This document shows, piece after piece, positions 12,929 through 26,356 of a DNA stretch of 64,000 nt. The notes below the pieces were generated by a model. The model was given only the letters and a program-made list of their open reading frames with translations. It ran no database searches and was not told the origin of the DNA. The DNA comes from Rhinopomastus cyanomelas (Eukaryota > Chordata > Aves > Bucerotiformes > Rhinopomastidae), in the NCBI GenBank assembly GCA_013400115.1, contig VXBP01004503.1:1-64000 (forward strand), written 5' to 3'. Positions within the stretch are counted from its first letter, which is position 1, and every line of letters starts with the position of its first letter. A program made the position numbers and the translations under genes.

Positions 12929-15900
12929 GCAGTATTTGGTCATAGCTGTTAGCAAGAAGATGCTGCTCCTGTGTGCAAACTCTTCAACACCTTAACAAAT
13001 AATGCTACATTTTTTAATGCTTTATAATATCAGTGGAGTTTGGTTTACCTTCAGGGATGCATTGGGAAGACCGCCGAAAGCCCAGGAGGGCAAACAGGTA
13101 TGATGTGTTTACTTATACATCAGTAACTGGTAAGGTTAGCAAAAATAAAGTAAAATGCACAAAGGAGCTCTTAGATTTAAAGAACAACAACAATTATCAA
13201 AATAAGTTTATTAATCTCAAGCCTACGTAGTGGAAAAATTTTGGCACTTGATTACTGTAAAGGCTTCTTGCATTGTTGATGTCCACTCTCAATGTGTTGG
13301 AGCAGCTGGCATGCACGCTCCCGTCGCAACAGAAGTGCATGGTCTTCAGCACTTCCTTATCTTTCATAACTAGCAAACCAAATTTTTGTCTTTAATCCTT
13401 TTGCTTCCAGGGATATTTTATGATCAGAAGGTTGGGAACTGTGTGCTAGCAGATTGTCTTGCCAGTTGGAACTCCCCAGGGCGCTGGGGGAAACGCTGAG
13501 GGACAGGGACCTCTGGCTCCAACTCGGCCACTACTTTTGCTGGTTGTCTGGGTATTTGGGGCTGCAGTGTTAGAGCAGCCTTTCCCAAGAAGTGCAGCGC
13601 GGTGAGCAGAGAACACACGTGCTGGTGTTAGAACACACATCTGGCGTTAGCATATAAAATTTGAGGCATATAAGGTTTCTTCCCATACAACTAAATTAAA
13701 AACCTGTGGCATAGGGTAAACTGACAAGTGCAAAATGGCTTGGGTGGGGAGTTTGAAGTGGTTACAAATGTCTCTTGAAAGCTGCTTCTGGAGGAGTGTT
13801 AAGAAGCCGTGGGTATCTCCAACTACCCTGCCTGGCAGTGTCACAGGTAGCTGTCCTGTGGCTGCGATTGATACTGTCCTTTGGAGAAAATGGTCCTGGG
13901 GTAGAGCCTGAGCTGCAGAGCTTAGTTGTGCTGTGTAAAATGGGCTCTTCTCAGCTCTAGTCAGAGGAGAGGAGTAAAGAGCCACAGTTTGCTGCTGCTC
14001 TGCTGGGAAAAGTGGTGCATGCTGATAGCTATTGACTTGCAGGCACATTATCTCTGTGTAGGGCAACATGTTTCTAATTTGAATTTGTAGCTCATGGGAT
14101 GTCTCAGCTGGGGTAATGCACTAGACTCTTCTCTCTGGAGACCTTGTTTCTGACTTAATTTGATATACTTATTCATATTTCTACTGGAACAGGACTCTCA
14201 ATAACAAAGGCTCTTCCTGCACGACTCTGAGGCAGGAGCACGACAATGCTCCTGGTCACCTGAGCTGCTGCGCTGCTTGTCCTTAAATTAGGTGGGACTA
14301 TGAGCTCTTATGGTTTAGGTCATACAGATCGTGGAAGAAGGTGACAAAAAAAAGTAGTGAGGATAGCAAGGAGCTTAACTTCCAAGGTGCTACCTGCTAA
14401 CAACATCAAAGCAGCAGGAGCTGGAGTACAGAGCATTTTTGCAACAACAGCTCTGCTGTGAGGTATAAACACCTTGTTTGTTCCCAATCCTGTGGGAGGA
14501 ACCACCCTGACTGCTAATGTAGAAAAACAAAAGTGCATGCAGATATTGTGAACTACAGATAAACTTGAAGTCAAGTAAAACTGCTGGAGCAGAATGAGAC
14601 CATCTGTTGGAGCAGACTGAGCACTATGACTTTTCTGCTTGAGTAGGGGGAAGTTTGACCAGCCTGTGTCCGGGCTTGGGTTCCTGTTTATGCTGAAATT
14701 AATTTGCAGCCTGTCTCATGTACAAAGAGAAACACAACTTCTGCTGGAATGACCATCATGATGTTGGCCTCTGTCGGCCCTTGTCCATGCCACGTTACTA
14801 GGCAAGTGTTACATCTCTATCAATATCTTTGCTGATTGCATTAGCGACCCTGCCATTTATAGTACTTGTGTTACAAGTATGGTCCTACTTGAAGGCGCTT
14901 AGAAAGATATGTTATTGCTGTAGAGACCCGAGTGATCAATCGCTTTTAGATTACTGTGTCACTAAAGAGCAGGCTGAGACATGGAGTGCCGCGGTTACGC
15001 TAGGGTTGAGAGATTTTTAGAAAATAAATCAATAGCGAATATACTCTGATTGGTTTCCAGTTCAAGTAATTCCAAGAAACGTGGAGCCTGGGGAAACCAT
15101 GCTATTCGTACTTGAAAATAAACAACATAGGCTTGTTTTCATTTATGTATTTGGGTCAGTACTCTCAAAAATGGAGAAGGAGCCACTGGACATGGACAGG
15201 GTATTAGGCTGGAAGTGGGAAACCTGGGTGCTACTCTGAGTGCTTCCAGAGACCCTTTCTCTACGTCTTCCCCAGGTTTCCTTTGATGCCAGCAGCCGTT
15301 GCTCTGGCTCTGAACACACAAAATATTTAGCAAATGTGGGTGGCTGGTGTGACTCCCCACTAGAGCATTTTTGAGGCTAACAGAAATGTAAGCAATAGTG
15401 GACTTTCAGAAAGGCAATTTTGCCTTCAAAATGCTCTATTGAACGCTCCAGTAGCTATGGGTTAAATGATGATTAGTAGCTGTCAGGTGCAGCAGTGTGC
15501 TGGATGGCTTATAGACAGAAATGACATGAAGCTGCTGGGGAAGCATATGCTGCTGCCACCTCTCCAGGAGGCTGCTGTTGTGCCCTGCACATGCAGGTGG
15601 GTTTTTGTAGCACAGGCTGGCTATGCTGGTGTGCAGGAGTCCTTGAAGCACTGCAGCTTTCCTGCTGCCTGGCCCTGCACTGATACAATGCCCTGGAGAT
15701 GTGGAGTGAGATTATCAATGATTGGAGACCAGAGGAGCACACCTGTCCCTTGGGAATGGGGACTATGAGAAGAGAGGTCCTCCAGCACTTCAGGGATTTT
15801 GCAGTCTTTGCTCACAGAGGACATCCTAGTGTGAGCTTGATGGCACCTTCCGTTAACTTTTTGTTCTGGTCCAGGACCTGCCTCCTACTCTGCACCAAAT

Positions 15901-18671
15901 CCTCTCTAAAGATCTTTAGTGATTGTGCTTCACAGACAGTTTGTTGGTAATATACTCTTACCTGCTACCTCTGTGACACTGTGGACAGTGAATGAAGGTC
16001 CCTGGCACTTTGCTTGGGCATTGGATTTATGCCAGGCGCTGGTCTACTAGAACATCGCCTTTATCTTGGGACGGGCTGCCAAGATGGAACATGGGAATAT
16101 GTCACTGGGGAGATATAGGCTGTGTAGAATGTTTCCTTGAACCTCTTACCAGCCAAGGGCTGACTCCTGTTCGTGCAGTAGTGGCTGACAATTATTTTGA
16201 GGTATTGAGATACGGGAAGCTATGCAAGCATCGAAGACAAATAGATCTGCTGTCACTGAATTCAGTGGCAGAACTTTTAATGGGAGCAAGATCCGGGCCC
16301 CATCTGATAAAGAATTTCATCTGGATTGCATATGGGGGCAGGCATTAAAGGACCCATCTAAGGATCTCCCCTCTGGAGTACATCTATAAAAGACCCTCTG
16401 TAGTTCTGTTCAAAGCTCACAGTAATGCCAGTCTCCTCAGGACAATTCACTTAGATCATCCAGAAACTCTTTTTTGTGTAAGCCCTGATGCTCTCCCCCA
16501 GTGGAAGAATGTGGTTGAAACTCCCATGCAGGGAAGACTGGAGATTTGTTTTTTATTTGAACCCAAAATATTAACAAATTGGACACACGTGCTTTGAGAC
16601 TAGAGCCTGCTCTTATTTAAGCCCATGCAAAACTCTCCTTGATCCCAGCAGGACCAAGCTCTTGAATATTGCTTGTACCTTTTTAGAATATCTGTCTCTA
16701 AATGAAGCAGACAGCGACAAACTTGTTCTGGATTTATCCTTCTTGATTGATATGCAGGCAGAGGTTTGCAGACCTTCCCTCTTGGGACAGGGGAGCTCAT
16801 AGTCTAATTGCTGAATGAAAGACCAAGGGCAGGTATCACTGCGCCTTCTCTTGTGGCACATGGTTCAGCACATTATAGTCAATGCTGTGACAGCATTTTG
16901 TACTGTTTAAACGTTTTACTGCTCTTGTAAGACTCTTGTTGGAGCCGGTGTGGTGTTTCTCCTCACATACGTGTGATTTTCTTAGTCTCTGCACTAAAGA
17001 ACTGACAGGTGAGTATTTTAGGTGTAGGAAGCTATTGAGCAGAAACATATGCCTTGAATATGTTAAAATTCTTTGTAAGTCACTTGATCAATGTGCAGTG
17101 TTTGTGTCCCCGTTGTAACTTTGCCCTAAATTCATATTCATCAACAGAGGTTGCTCGGTACTTAATGGGACACTTAATGGGGCACTGAGTGAAGGGAAGG
17201 GACAATACACAAACAGGGTGAAGAATGAGGACAAATGTAGATGAACTTCCTCAAACAGGCACAAAATGCTCATTCCTGAATAAAAAATGTGAAAAGGTCA
17301 AGTGCCCCCAGAGGTTTCTATTGTGACAGGCACTTAACCCCTTCACTCCTGGTTATCTGCTTCAGCTGCTGGGCTACTCAGTGCACAAGTGCCATTAGCA
17401 TCGGTGGAATGTGAGGCCTGGAAGCAGCACAGGATGCGACTGGGCAAGACCCACCTGCCTTCCAGTTAGCCGGCACTGGGTTAGCAGGAAATAATCTATG
17501 TGGACACTAGCTCTATCAGCAGCTGTGTCTAGAGATAATTATTTGCTAACTTGTAACCTTTTCATGGTCAATTGCTCCAGTATATTAGACAGAAACGTGA
17601 TTTCCTTCTGTCTTCACACATGCACAAGTTCTTGTCCTTCCCACTAAGGGCGTCACTTAGCGAGAGCACAGGCAACCCAGTGCTCTGACGAACGTTGCTT
17701 CTATTTTGCTTAAATGAGAAAGAAGTTTACAGCTTTTCTCCCCTGTTGAGCGGAAGGGATGTGGGGTGTACGTCTGCTCCCACGTTTTTTGGCAGACAGG
17801 CATTCCCCTTTAAGAATCTAATAGTAATCAGGCAACTGTCAGCATTTAGCAATCTTCTGCTCCACCAGATTGGTTGAGTGCTGACTGATTTTGGTTTACC
17901 TTTTCCTAGCTTGTGACGCTTCAGTGTGTGCCCCTTGACACATCACCAAGGCATCTGAAGAGGCAAGATCAACAGAGTATGTCGGTACTGCCGCTCAGAA
18001 GGCATCAGGTCTGATATTGCCAGGAATATCAAAACGAGCAGCCGGGGGTGAAGTCGGTTCTCTTGCACGGCCCCATGAGCCCATCCTGCGCCTGCCTGAC
18101 GCGCACCTCATAAAGGCAGCTTTGGTTGTTGGGACTGGCATGAGGAGCATGTGGAAGGACGTTGCTCCTCCTTCACCCCAAATACTCCTCCTTGCTTCTC
18201 TATGTTGCAGCCAGCTGAGCAGAGACTTGGGCACAGAACGCAGAGCCCTTGTGCTTGAGACGGTCCTTTTTGGGAATGACATAAGCAAGCTTACTCATCT
18301 AAACCCTTGGAGACAGCTTGTGTGGACTGCACTGAGCAAAACAATGACACAAACCCGGTGACTGCTGCTGAGCATGATTCATAGCCCATATTTTTACAAC
18401 CTGCTCCTTGTTTTGTAATGGTATCTAACTGGTTCAAAAAAAATTGCAAAACTAGGTCAATTTGCCGTTGGGCCTTCTAAGACTCTTTAGCTAAATCTCC
18501 AGACTTTAGCTAGAAGTTAATTTGAGCCAGACCTAGGAAAAATATATACTAATATACCCACAGTCTCACGTGAGAAACTTGTAGGCATCGATTTGGGATT
18601 CAGTGCCAGACTCATATTCCTAAGACTAAATTCAAAGCCATCGTTTAAAAGCGAGCTTGCACACGCGTATG

Positions 18672-18749
18672 TCCTGATCTTTAATTAGGCAAAACTCCCA
18701 CTGACATCAATAGGAGTTTGACTTGAATAAAAACTGCAGGATCAGGTCC
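18672..18749. repeat. Ancient palindromic interspersed repeat
   Basis: This is an imperfect inverted repeat. The left arm tcctgatct...aaaactcccactgacat is mirrored by the right arm aggagtttgact...gcaggatcagg. The form resembles a multicopy palindromic family I recall from sauropsid genomes (core cccattgacttcaatggg with flanking cctgatcc). I do not name the family. The arms differ at many positions, so it is old. Confidence 0.5.
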
Positions 18750-19264
18750 ATAATTTGGTACCTGGGATTTGATTAAGCAGCTAAATTACTAGAACAGTTT
18801 CCCCATGAGTATAATTGCCTAATTAATTTTTAAAATAGCTATGTTCAGCACTGGATATGGTGTACCTCTTGCCACGTGAAATCTATGCTGCTTAATACAA
18901 GTTGATGGAGCTATTTGCAAGAGCCTGTAGACTTTATTTTATGGTTAAGTAGTATTGTTGATTTAAAGTTCAAAAGTAGCCACCGTAGTGTTAAAACACC
19001 ACATTTCAGAAAGCAATGCTCTTGTAACAGACTTCACTTGTAGTCGGATTTGACTGTTAGCATTTCAAATGTGTTTTAAAGAGTAACACTCCACTGCGGC
19101 CTAATTCTTGAGTCCTGGCTACTGTGGTTGATTTTGCAGAGGAAGAACTTGTTCTTTAATGGGATTTTTAAATCCAGTGATTTGAAAAGGTTTTTTGTCC
19201 TATCAGTGGTCTTATTTTGGCTTTTATTGTTTTGGGTGCTTCAACATCGTGCCTGTGGTAGATC

Positions 19265-19287
19265 ATATATATATATATAAATAAATT
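19265..19287. repeat. (AT)n microsatellite
   Basis: About seven AT units followed by aaataaat. Confidence 0.9.
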
Positions 19288-22200
19288 ACTGTACATTATT
19301 TGCTCTTGGCTGAAGTTTCAGTCTAACACTGGTGACTGTAGTTAATATATGTGCTGCAGAAGGACCTGCTTTTGCAACTGAAAGACTTTATTTGTTGGAT
19401 GTTTTTGTTTGGTTTTGTTTTTAAACAGAGAGCTTACTATGGAAAAGGAATAGAGAGATCATACATGTGTTTCTTAAGTGGGAAAAACATTGCTGAAGGA
19501 ATTGCAGTGCCAAAAAGCAGAAGCTGTTCTGCCTAAATGCATGCATGCACACCTCTGTGTGTCTGTGGAAATAGGCATAAATAGTGAGACCTGTAGTTGG
19601 CTTAATGCACGAAGCCTACTCAGGCTGTGGGCACTTACTCAATGCACATTCTCCCAATCTCTCCAGTCAAATTCTTAAGGCATTACCACAGGAGTTTTCC
19701 CCTGCTGGGACTGTAACGGAGCTCTAGGACTAGTATTTTTGTGATGTCCTTCTTGGCTGGCTGGTGTGGCCCTTATTCAGCAACTCTATCCAAGCGTCTC
19801 ACGTAGAGGATGAAACCATCGGCTGTCCCCAGAGAAGCACTTCCACGTGCTTTGTGCTGCAGCAACACATCGTGGTGAGTCTTGTGTCTTTGGCGAGTCT
19901 TTCAGAGTGATGGGATCTTGGATTTTAACATGCTTAAAGCATGGCTAGGAATTTAAATTCCAGCATAACACCATATGAAGTGGGATGCAGTCAAATGTAC
20001 TCCTCAGAGAGGTAGACTAGAAGCCTTTAGCAACCATTCTGCTCCTTTCGAAGTCTTTTAATGTACAAAGGTAAACAAGATGTGACTGAAACTGCAGCCA
20101 CAGTCTGAAATTGGCTGAGGTCTGCAGTCTTGATGTCTTTTAAAATGACAGCATTTTTTCTCTTCTGCCAATAACAGAGCATTGCCCACAAAATAAGTGG
20201 TCCGGTAACCTTGAAAATCAGCAATTCAGTCCACCTAAAATGATGAGATGGTTGTAAAAACGGGAAGATTCTCTTTCATGTTTAAATTGGAGTCCTTTTG
20301 AAGGCTGTCCTGCTGTCTTGGTTTGCCAACTTCTATTTTGCATTCAGCTTGTGTTTTGAAGATTTTTCTGTGCGGATGGTAGAAAGGAATAGAAAGTATA
20401 GAAACTTTCACATTTCGCTTAAACAGAAAATAGGCAACCATCTCGCAGCCTCTTGGTTTCTGCAGCTGGAGTTCTCTGAAATATCGTGGTCATTCATGAT
20501 GACTGTTGTCTAGAAGCGATGACTCCTGGTCTGGGGTCCTTTGGATTTGAAATAAAATTTGGACATGACTTGGGTTCCCTCCTCCCCTTAACTAGCGCTG
20601 ACTCTCAGTAAATTGATGAAACTTCTCAATTACAAAGATTGAAAACATAAGGAGGCGTTGTAAAGTCGATTTATGATAATTTCGGCTGTAATTTGTCTCC
20701 CAAGGCCGGGAAGCGTCGCACCCTTCCCTCAGTGGCGCTCTGACCTCCTCTAGTGGTGGCTGGGTCACAGAAAGCCTCTTCCAGCTCCTGGCAAGGGCTG
20801 GTCTGGCTCAGGGTGATGTGACTGGCTCTGGGATCAGGTGATTTTCAGTGGGGACTGTGCTGTGAGGGGCTTGCTGGTGTGAGAGGTTTCCAGTTCCCTC
20901 AGATTCACCTCCTGCCTTAATTTCTACTTCGGACAATGCTAGAAGCACCTTGTCAGTGTGTGTCAGTCGGAGGTGACAGAGAGACATGAAGGTGGAAGTC
21001 TGACAGCTCCTCTTAGCTGGCATATTTTTGGTCTGGGTTTACAAAACACAAAAATTAGCAAAGAACACATACTAGTCTTTTTTTTAAAAAAATATTTCTT
21101 CCTTCTCTTTTTAAAATGCAAATGTGTAGAAAACAGCCAAGTTTAAATTTCTCCTCAGATTTTCAGTTGTCTCTGGGTAACTGCAATGCTTGAAAAATCA
21201 AGAGTGGTGCCACAAAGGGGATATCTCTGTGTATCTCGTTCTCCTTATTGTCTTGGCTCACTTGACCCTGCTGGGGATGTGCCCTTTCATTGTTTGCTGC
21301 TGTTGGGGCTGGAAGGGCAAACAAAAGGAAATGAGCTCTGTATAAACCTGTGGCTTGATCACAGACCAGCTGAATTGGCCGGACCAGCCCTTGACTCAGT
21401 GTGTAAAGATGCAGCTCTAATGTGCTGGGGTGCTGTTTTGCCTTTAGCCAGGAGCACGGGTTGCCTCGAGTGCAATCCAGTGGTCTCCAACCACCACGGG
21501 TTCTGCCATGCCATGCCATGCTGTTGTCCCTGTTGTACATTCAGGGAGGTGGAGATGGGTTTAATCAAAACCATGCAGAGCAGAAATTGTAGGACTGGAT
21601 CTGGGATGGGGACTGCCTCCCAGTGCACTGTTCCCTTACTTTCAGAGTGAGTGTGGAAGTTGCTGCTCCGAGAGGGTGGTACAGAGTATCTTTCCCTCTT
21701 AAACCCCTAATGCCCTTCCAACTGCTGTCCTGGAGCATCTTGCTTGTTCAAGATTTCCTTTCTAGCTGGCAGTCCTTTCTCCTGCCTCTTTGTAAGGCCC
21801 AATGTCTTCCCTAGGTAGTGAAGGCATCATTGTTTTAACAGCAAAAGTATCTCCAGAGTCTAAATCAACTGTGGGCTTTGCTTTGTTTTCCTTTGTTTTG
21901 GGCTAAGCCTAGGTGGAACATTTGATTTATTGTGTCTTAAAAAGTAAGGCTAGCTGCTGGATTTAGCTCCTGTTCTCTTCTACCTCAGCTGGTTTTTACA
22001 TGGTGCAAATGTTGGGAATACCAAGAATGCCACAGGTAACTGTGAGCAGAACAGTATTGTATGGCGTGTGGAAATAGGCGCTTCATTCTGCTGTTGCTTC
22101 TTCACGTTGCAGCTCAGGAGAAGATTTAATACTAGGAGAGCAGAGAGGGGTAAAGACCATGAAAGAGACCCATGGTGTGTTTAAGACCTGCTCTAAAAAT

Positions 22201-22312
22201 GATCTGTCATGCTTTGGTGAGCATGGTGCAAGTCCTTGGATGAAGTGCTGTGCCACTGGTTGAACTCATCCCAGCCCTGGTGGGGGAGGTTGGTTGTATA
22301 TGTGACATGGAG

Positions 22313-22329
22313 ATATATATATATATATA
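22313..22329. repeat. (AT)n microsatellite
   Basis: About eight AT units, followed by a T run. Confidence 0.9.
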
Positions 22330-22492
22330 AATTTTTTTTTAAGTTGCAGTTTTTGGGAGGCTTTTAAGAGCTTTAATGTTCTTGCAAAAATTAAAAAGAT
22401 AAAAGCCAACAAAAATGAGCAAAACAAAAAACTAAACCCCAAGCCAAAAAAACCCCTCAACTCAAAACCAGAGTGAAGGCTTGGAGCCAGAA

Positions 22493-22520
22493 AATAGATA
22501 AATACATAGATAGATAAATA
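22493..22520. repeat. GATA-like simple repeat
   Basis: Imperfect aata/gata units (aatagataaatacatagat and onward). It is short and degenerate. Confidence 0.75.
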
Positions 22521-25500
22521 CCAGAAAATCCATAGTGAATTTTGGGTACGTGAGCTTTGGTCATGGCATCAAATAACTTAGTCTTCCTCAGCCTGTCTGC
22601 TGATGACAGTTCTGGTAGCTTTTGGACAGAGCTGATACCTTTGAGTCCTTGCAGTCAACATCAAGCAGTCCAAAACTGTCCAGGTTACCTGGTTCCTAAA
22701 CCACATCCCCTTCATCCTGCATAGACGTGTGGGTTTTCTGGCTTTGCTGCTTCAGCCTCTTTGAGGAGAGCAAAGGGAAGATTAATTCTCACAGAAAAAG
22801 CTTCCTTGGCTTTACATCTCTATCAATTTCACTGAACTCAGGTATCGCACTTTCTTTTCTTGGGAGAGAAGAGGGAGTGTTTAAACTGAAGGCTTTCGGA
22901 GTGTGGCAGTGCTGGGAAGTTCTCTAAGCCCCAGGCAAAATCTAAGTATCAGTATATTTCTGTCTGCTTGGAATATTTCAGTCTGGAATACTTGAGGAAC
23001 TTCATTTTAATCTTAAAACAGTTGACAACCCTGGGCAGAGACACAAATCATCCTTCTGATGAAATAAAGAGTAATGCTGCACTCTAGTAATTCTTTTGGC
23101 CATCCTTTACCCCACTATTAAATGCTTGGTGTGCAAAGAAAGTTGTGTTTAATTCTGCTGTGGTCCCCCCTTCACAACAGGCAATAGGGTTTTCCTGAAA
23201 GGAATGAGTTTTTTTGAACAGAGTGCTTTTCCAAACAGTTTGCTTTGTCTTCCTTGAAAACCTGTGGTGATGGATCTGCATTGCTGTCACCTGTGGTGAA
23301 TGACTGACTTCCAGCTTAGTCAAGACTGTGTTTGACTTCAGTTTCTCTTAGCTGGTTGCTAGACAGGGAAACTCTGTTATCACAGCTTGGTTCCCACATA
23401 GGTGTGTATGAACCTGTGCTTTGATAAGCTAATTCGACAGAGGTCTCTCACTAAAATGCGTGTCCACATCCTTTAATCAGCTCTGTGACTTTGCTCTCAG
23501 CTGCTCCGAACTTGAAGAGGTATTTTCTGCTACTTCCCCTCCGCCGGCTCCTTCTCCTTTGTCGTGCTCTGAAGTTTGCCTTGAAATATATTCGGTGGTG
23601 GGACTGTCTGCATGTTTGTACATTGTTGAAGACCTGCGAAGGCCTGTGAGTTCTGCCTTATTAAATATGTTCTGTAATAAAGCCTGGGAGAAGTGCTGCT
23701 TTAACAGTATCTGGGTGTCACCAGTGAAGAGATCAGGAGCAGATCCTGGCAGTCTCTCCCCTTGCTTAGCCATCTGGGGGCATGGGAGATGCTTTAAAGA
23801 TGCCTACTCTGGCAAAATCATCATTACATTTCCTTTGTAAATACACTGACGGCTGGAATCTGTGGTCCTTCGATGTGATATTGTTTTTCCCCTGAAAAAT
23901 GCTGCTGCCTTCTTGAAAGCTGTGAGAGATCCCCAAAGCTTGCCAGGCAGAAAAGCTCAGGAAGCTCTCAAAGGATGTTGCTTTTCCCTCTAACCTCTTA
24001 CAGTCTCTACCTTTCCTCTGCTCTTTTTTCTTTCTTTGCCGGTAAGGCGCTGTGTGCAGTCTTCTGTGAACCTTTGTGGGCCAGATTTCTCCCAGGTGCC
24101 TTTTTTCCTCCTCAGTAGCTGCAGAAGAGGCAGTGGATCTGAGGGGGAGATGTGTTTTATGATTGATGACACTTTATAAAGTGCATTTCGCAGCAGGATT
24201 GACTGAGCTGGAAACTGAAGTCCACCCAAGACCAGGGATGCAGAGGCAGGCAGGGGATGGGTATGCCCCCGGTGATTATCCCTGTGCTTTGGAGCCACCG
24301 GTGGACACCTCTGCTCTTTCAGTCCTTGCCTCTCCACTCAAACTCTCTGCAGCAAGAGGGGCGTTGGTGCCAGGTAAACCCAGAACCAGTATCTGCTGAG
24401 ACCTGTTTTGAGTGCAGTGGTTCATTTTACACCACTGGTATCTTTCCAGAAGCTGTGGGAGGGCTCACGCATGTGATGGGCTCCATTATCCAGCTGTTGA
24501 TCTAAAGCCAGGCTTATTTTGACAACTCCACCTCTTCCTCCATGGGCTGCCTCCCGATGGCAGGGGTGTCAGCATCGTTTCTCAGCATGAGGGAGCAGGG
24601 CTTTATTCCGCTCTCCCTTGGCACTGCCGTGCTCTGTTAGATACTTCAAACAGGCCTCTTTCCCACGGTTCTCCTGCACTAGTCTCTGCCTCTGCCTCTT
24701 TCTTTCGTGTAGCCTCCGGGCTGCAGCTCTCTAGCCATCTATTTATATGGCCCTCATTTGTCTTAGTCTGTTTGGCACTTATATGGCTCCCATTGGCCCA
24801 GGACCTAAATACCTCCCAATCTTTAATATATTTATCTTCACACATGCAGGCACACACGCATACCTGTGAGGTCAGGAAGTACCATTGCTCCTCCTGTACA
24901 GATGGAGAACATTAAATGGTAATTGGCTAAACTGGGAGCAGGTGGTGATGGTGATGGAGAGAGGCTCCTTACACATGGTGCAGAAAATGGCATCACAAGA
25001 AGTGGTTCGTCAGCCACGGTGAAACACTGAGAATGCATATGTGAATCTTGTAGCCAGTGAAATATGAGACTCTAGCCATGCTTTATCCCCATTCTGGCCT
25101 CTTCAGTCTCAAATCTTACTTAAAAGTATTTTTTGTCACACAGATCCAACTTCAGAGGTTAAAGCTGCTGTCGAATTGTCCACCCAGGATGGAGATGGAA
25201 GTTCCAGAACCCTTAGTCCGATACTGAAAGCAAAGAGTCTTTTAAGGGTGGGATCCTTCCCTCTTACTCCCTGGGTTTTTTTTGTTCTTGGAGGGGGTTT
25301 GACATTTTCAGTGGCTTCAAGATGGAGATGGTACCAGCCGGCTAAGCTGCAGCCATCAGCTCAGCATTGGCTTTGTTTAGTTGAGTGCTCTGAACAGACT
25401 GTCTGCTGGGGTAGGAGCTTTTGGCAATCCATACACCGCAACACTATTCCTTGGCAGTAGCTTCCCTTTAGCATTTCCCAAAGATGGCAATGCTGCCAGA

Positions 25501-26213
25501 CCTATCTCCAGATGCTTTGCAAACTCCAACGATTAGTAGTGTCTTCAGTACAGAGACAAAGCCCGTTGCGTTTAAAGAGCTAAATCAAAACCCGTTGAGG
25601 GTCACTGGTAAACTCTCATCCTCTTGATATCAGTGGTGTCTTCTCCTGTTCTTAAAGCTGAGAGACCACAAACTGGCTGAGCAGGAGCTGAAGGTACATG
25701 TCCAGAGCCTCATGCCCTCAACCACTGTGTGTGAATTGTGAGAGAAGTCAGGAGGCTGGTTCTTGGGCCCATGCCTGGCCAACAGACCACGGTGCTTAAT
25801 TAGGGTGGCAGATGTTCTCCTTTAGCAGAGCTTTCCTTAGGCGCCTGCACTAATGTTTGTGATAGCAGCTAAGGAGAAAAAGGAGAAGGAAATGGCATCT
25901 ATATTTAATTAATACTGCATTCATATTTTATTGCGGAGAGCCCTTAGGTGCAAGGAGATTCTCAGCAAGAACAATTGTTTTTGAGTGCTGGAGCCATTGT
26001 GTGATGCTAGGAAGCGAACTTTGGTCTTAAAAACAAACCCAGATTCCTTCCAGGGTAACCTGGGATTGCCCACAGATCCTCTGCCGCTCACCTCACAGCC
26101 TTGGGCTGAAAACAAGTGGCAAATTTGCTGATAATTCATGTTTGATTAGTGCAAATGTCTCCCAATATTGCGTGTGTGAGAGAGAGCGAGCATGGTAAAC
26201 TGCAGACAAATGT

Positions 26214-26271
26214 CATGGGGGGTTGGAACTGGATGATCCTGTGGTCCCTTCTAACCCTGACTGACTCTATG
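26214..26271 (+). mobile_element. CR1 3' tail, first type (X)
   Basis: catggggggttggaactgg, gatgatcctgtggtccc and ctaaccctgactgactctat mark the 3' end of the same CR1 type as the copies at 55.14-55.72 and 59.32-59.84 kb. It is followed directly by a second, different CR1 3' end. Confidence 0.8.
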
Positions 26272-26356
26272 ACTTGGTCTAGGTGATCCTGCTGTGGCAG
26301 GGGGATCAGACTAGATGATCTGTCAAGGTCCCTTCCAATCCCTAATGATTCTATGA
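26272..26356 (+). mobile_element. CR1 3' tail, second type (Y), joined to the first
   Basis: cttggtctaggtgatcctgc, then a ggcagggggatcagactag block and gtcccttccaatccc, then attctatga. This is the last 85 bases of the abundant CR1 type, placed immediately after another CR1 tail with no spacer. Confidence 0.88.

Larger units (their letters stand above)
12929..26213. other. Repeat-poor non-coding stretch of about 13 kb
   Basis: No gene, RNA or CR1 copy is recognisable. It includes one ancient palindromic repeat (18,672-18,749), AT microsatellites (19,265-19,287 and 22,313-22,329) and a GATA-like run (22,493-22,520). The longest open frame (21,186-21,650, + strand, 154 codons) overlaps a 125-codon antisense frame and matches nothing I know. 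I cannot tell intron from intergenic DNA. Confidence 0.55.

Noticed and set aside
13647..14069. 140-codon minus-strand frame
   Set aside because: Composition looks random, with no recognisable domain or exon boundary evidence.
21163..21650. 154-codon + frame overlapping a 125-codon minus frame
   Set aside because: Long frames on both strands at the same place reflect few stop-forming triplets in local GC-richer sequence. Neither resembles a known protein.
24415..24437. Short inverted repeat cagtgg...ccactg resembling hAT ends
   Set aside because: Only six-base arms with 11 bases between them and no 8-base duplication. Expected by chance.
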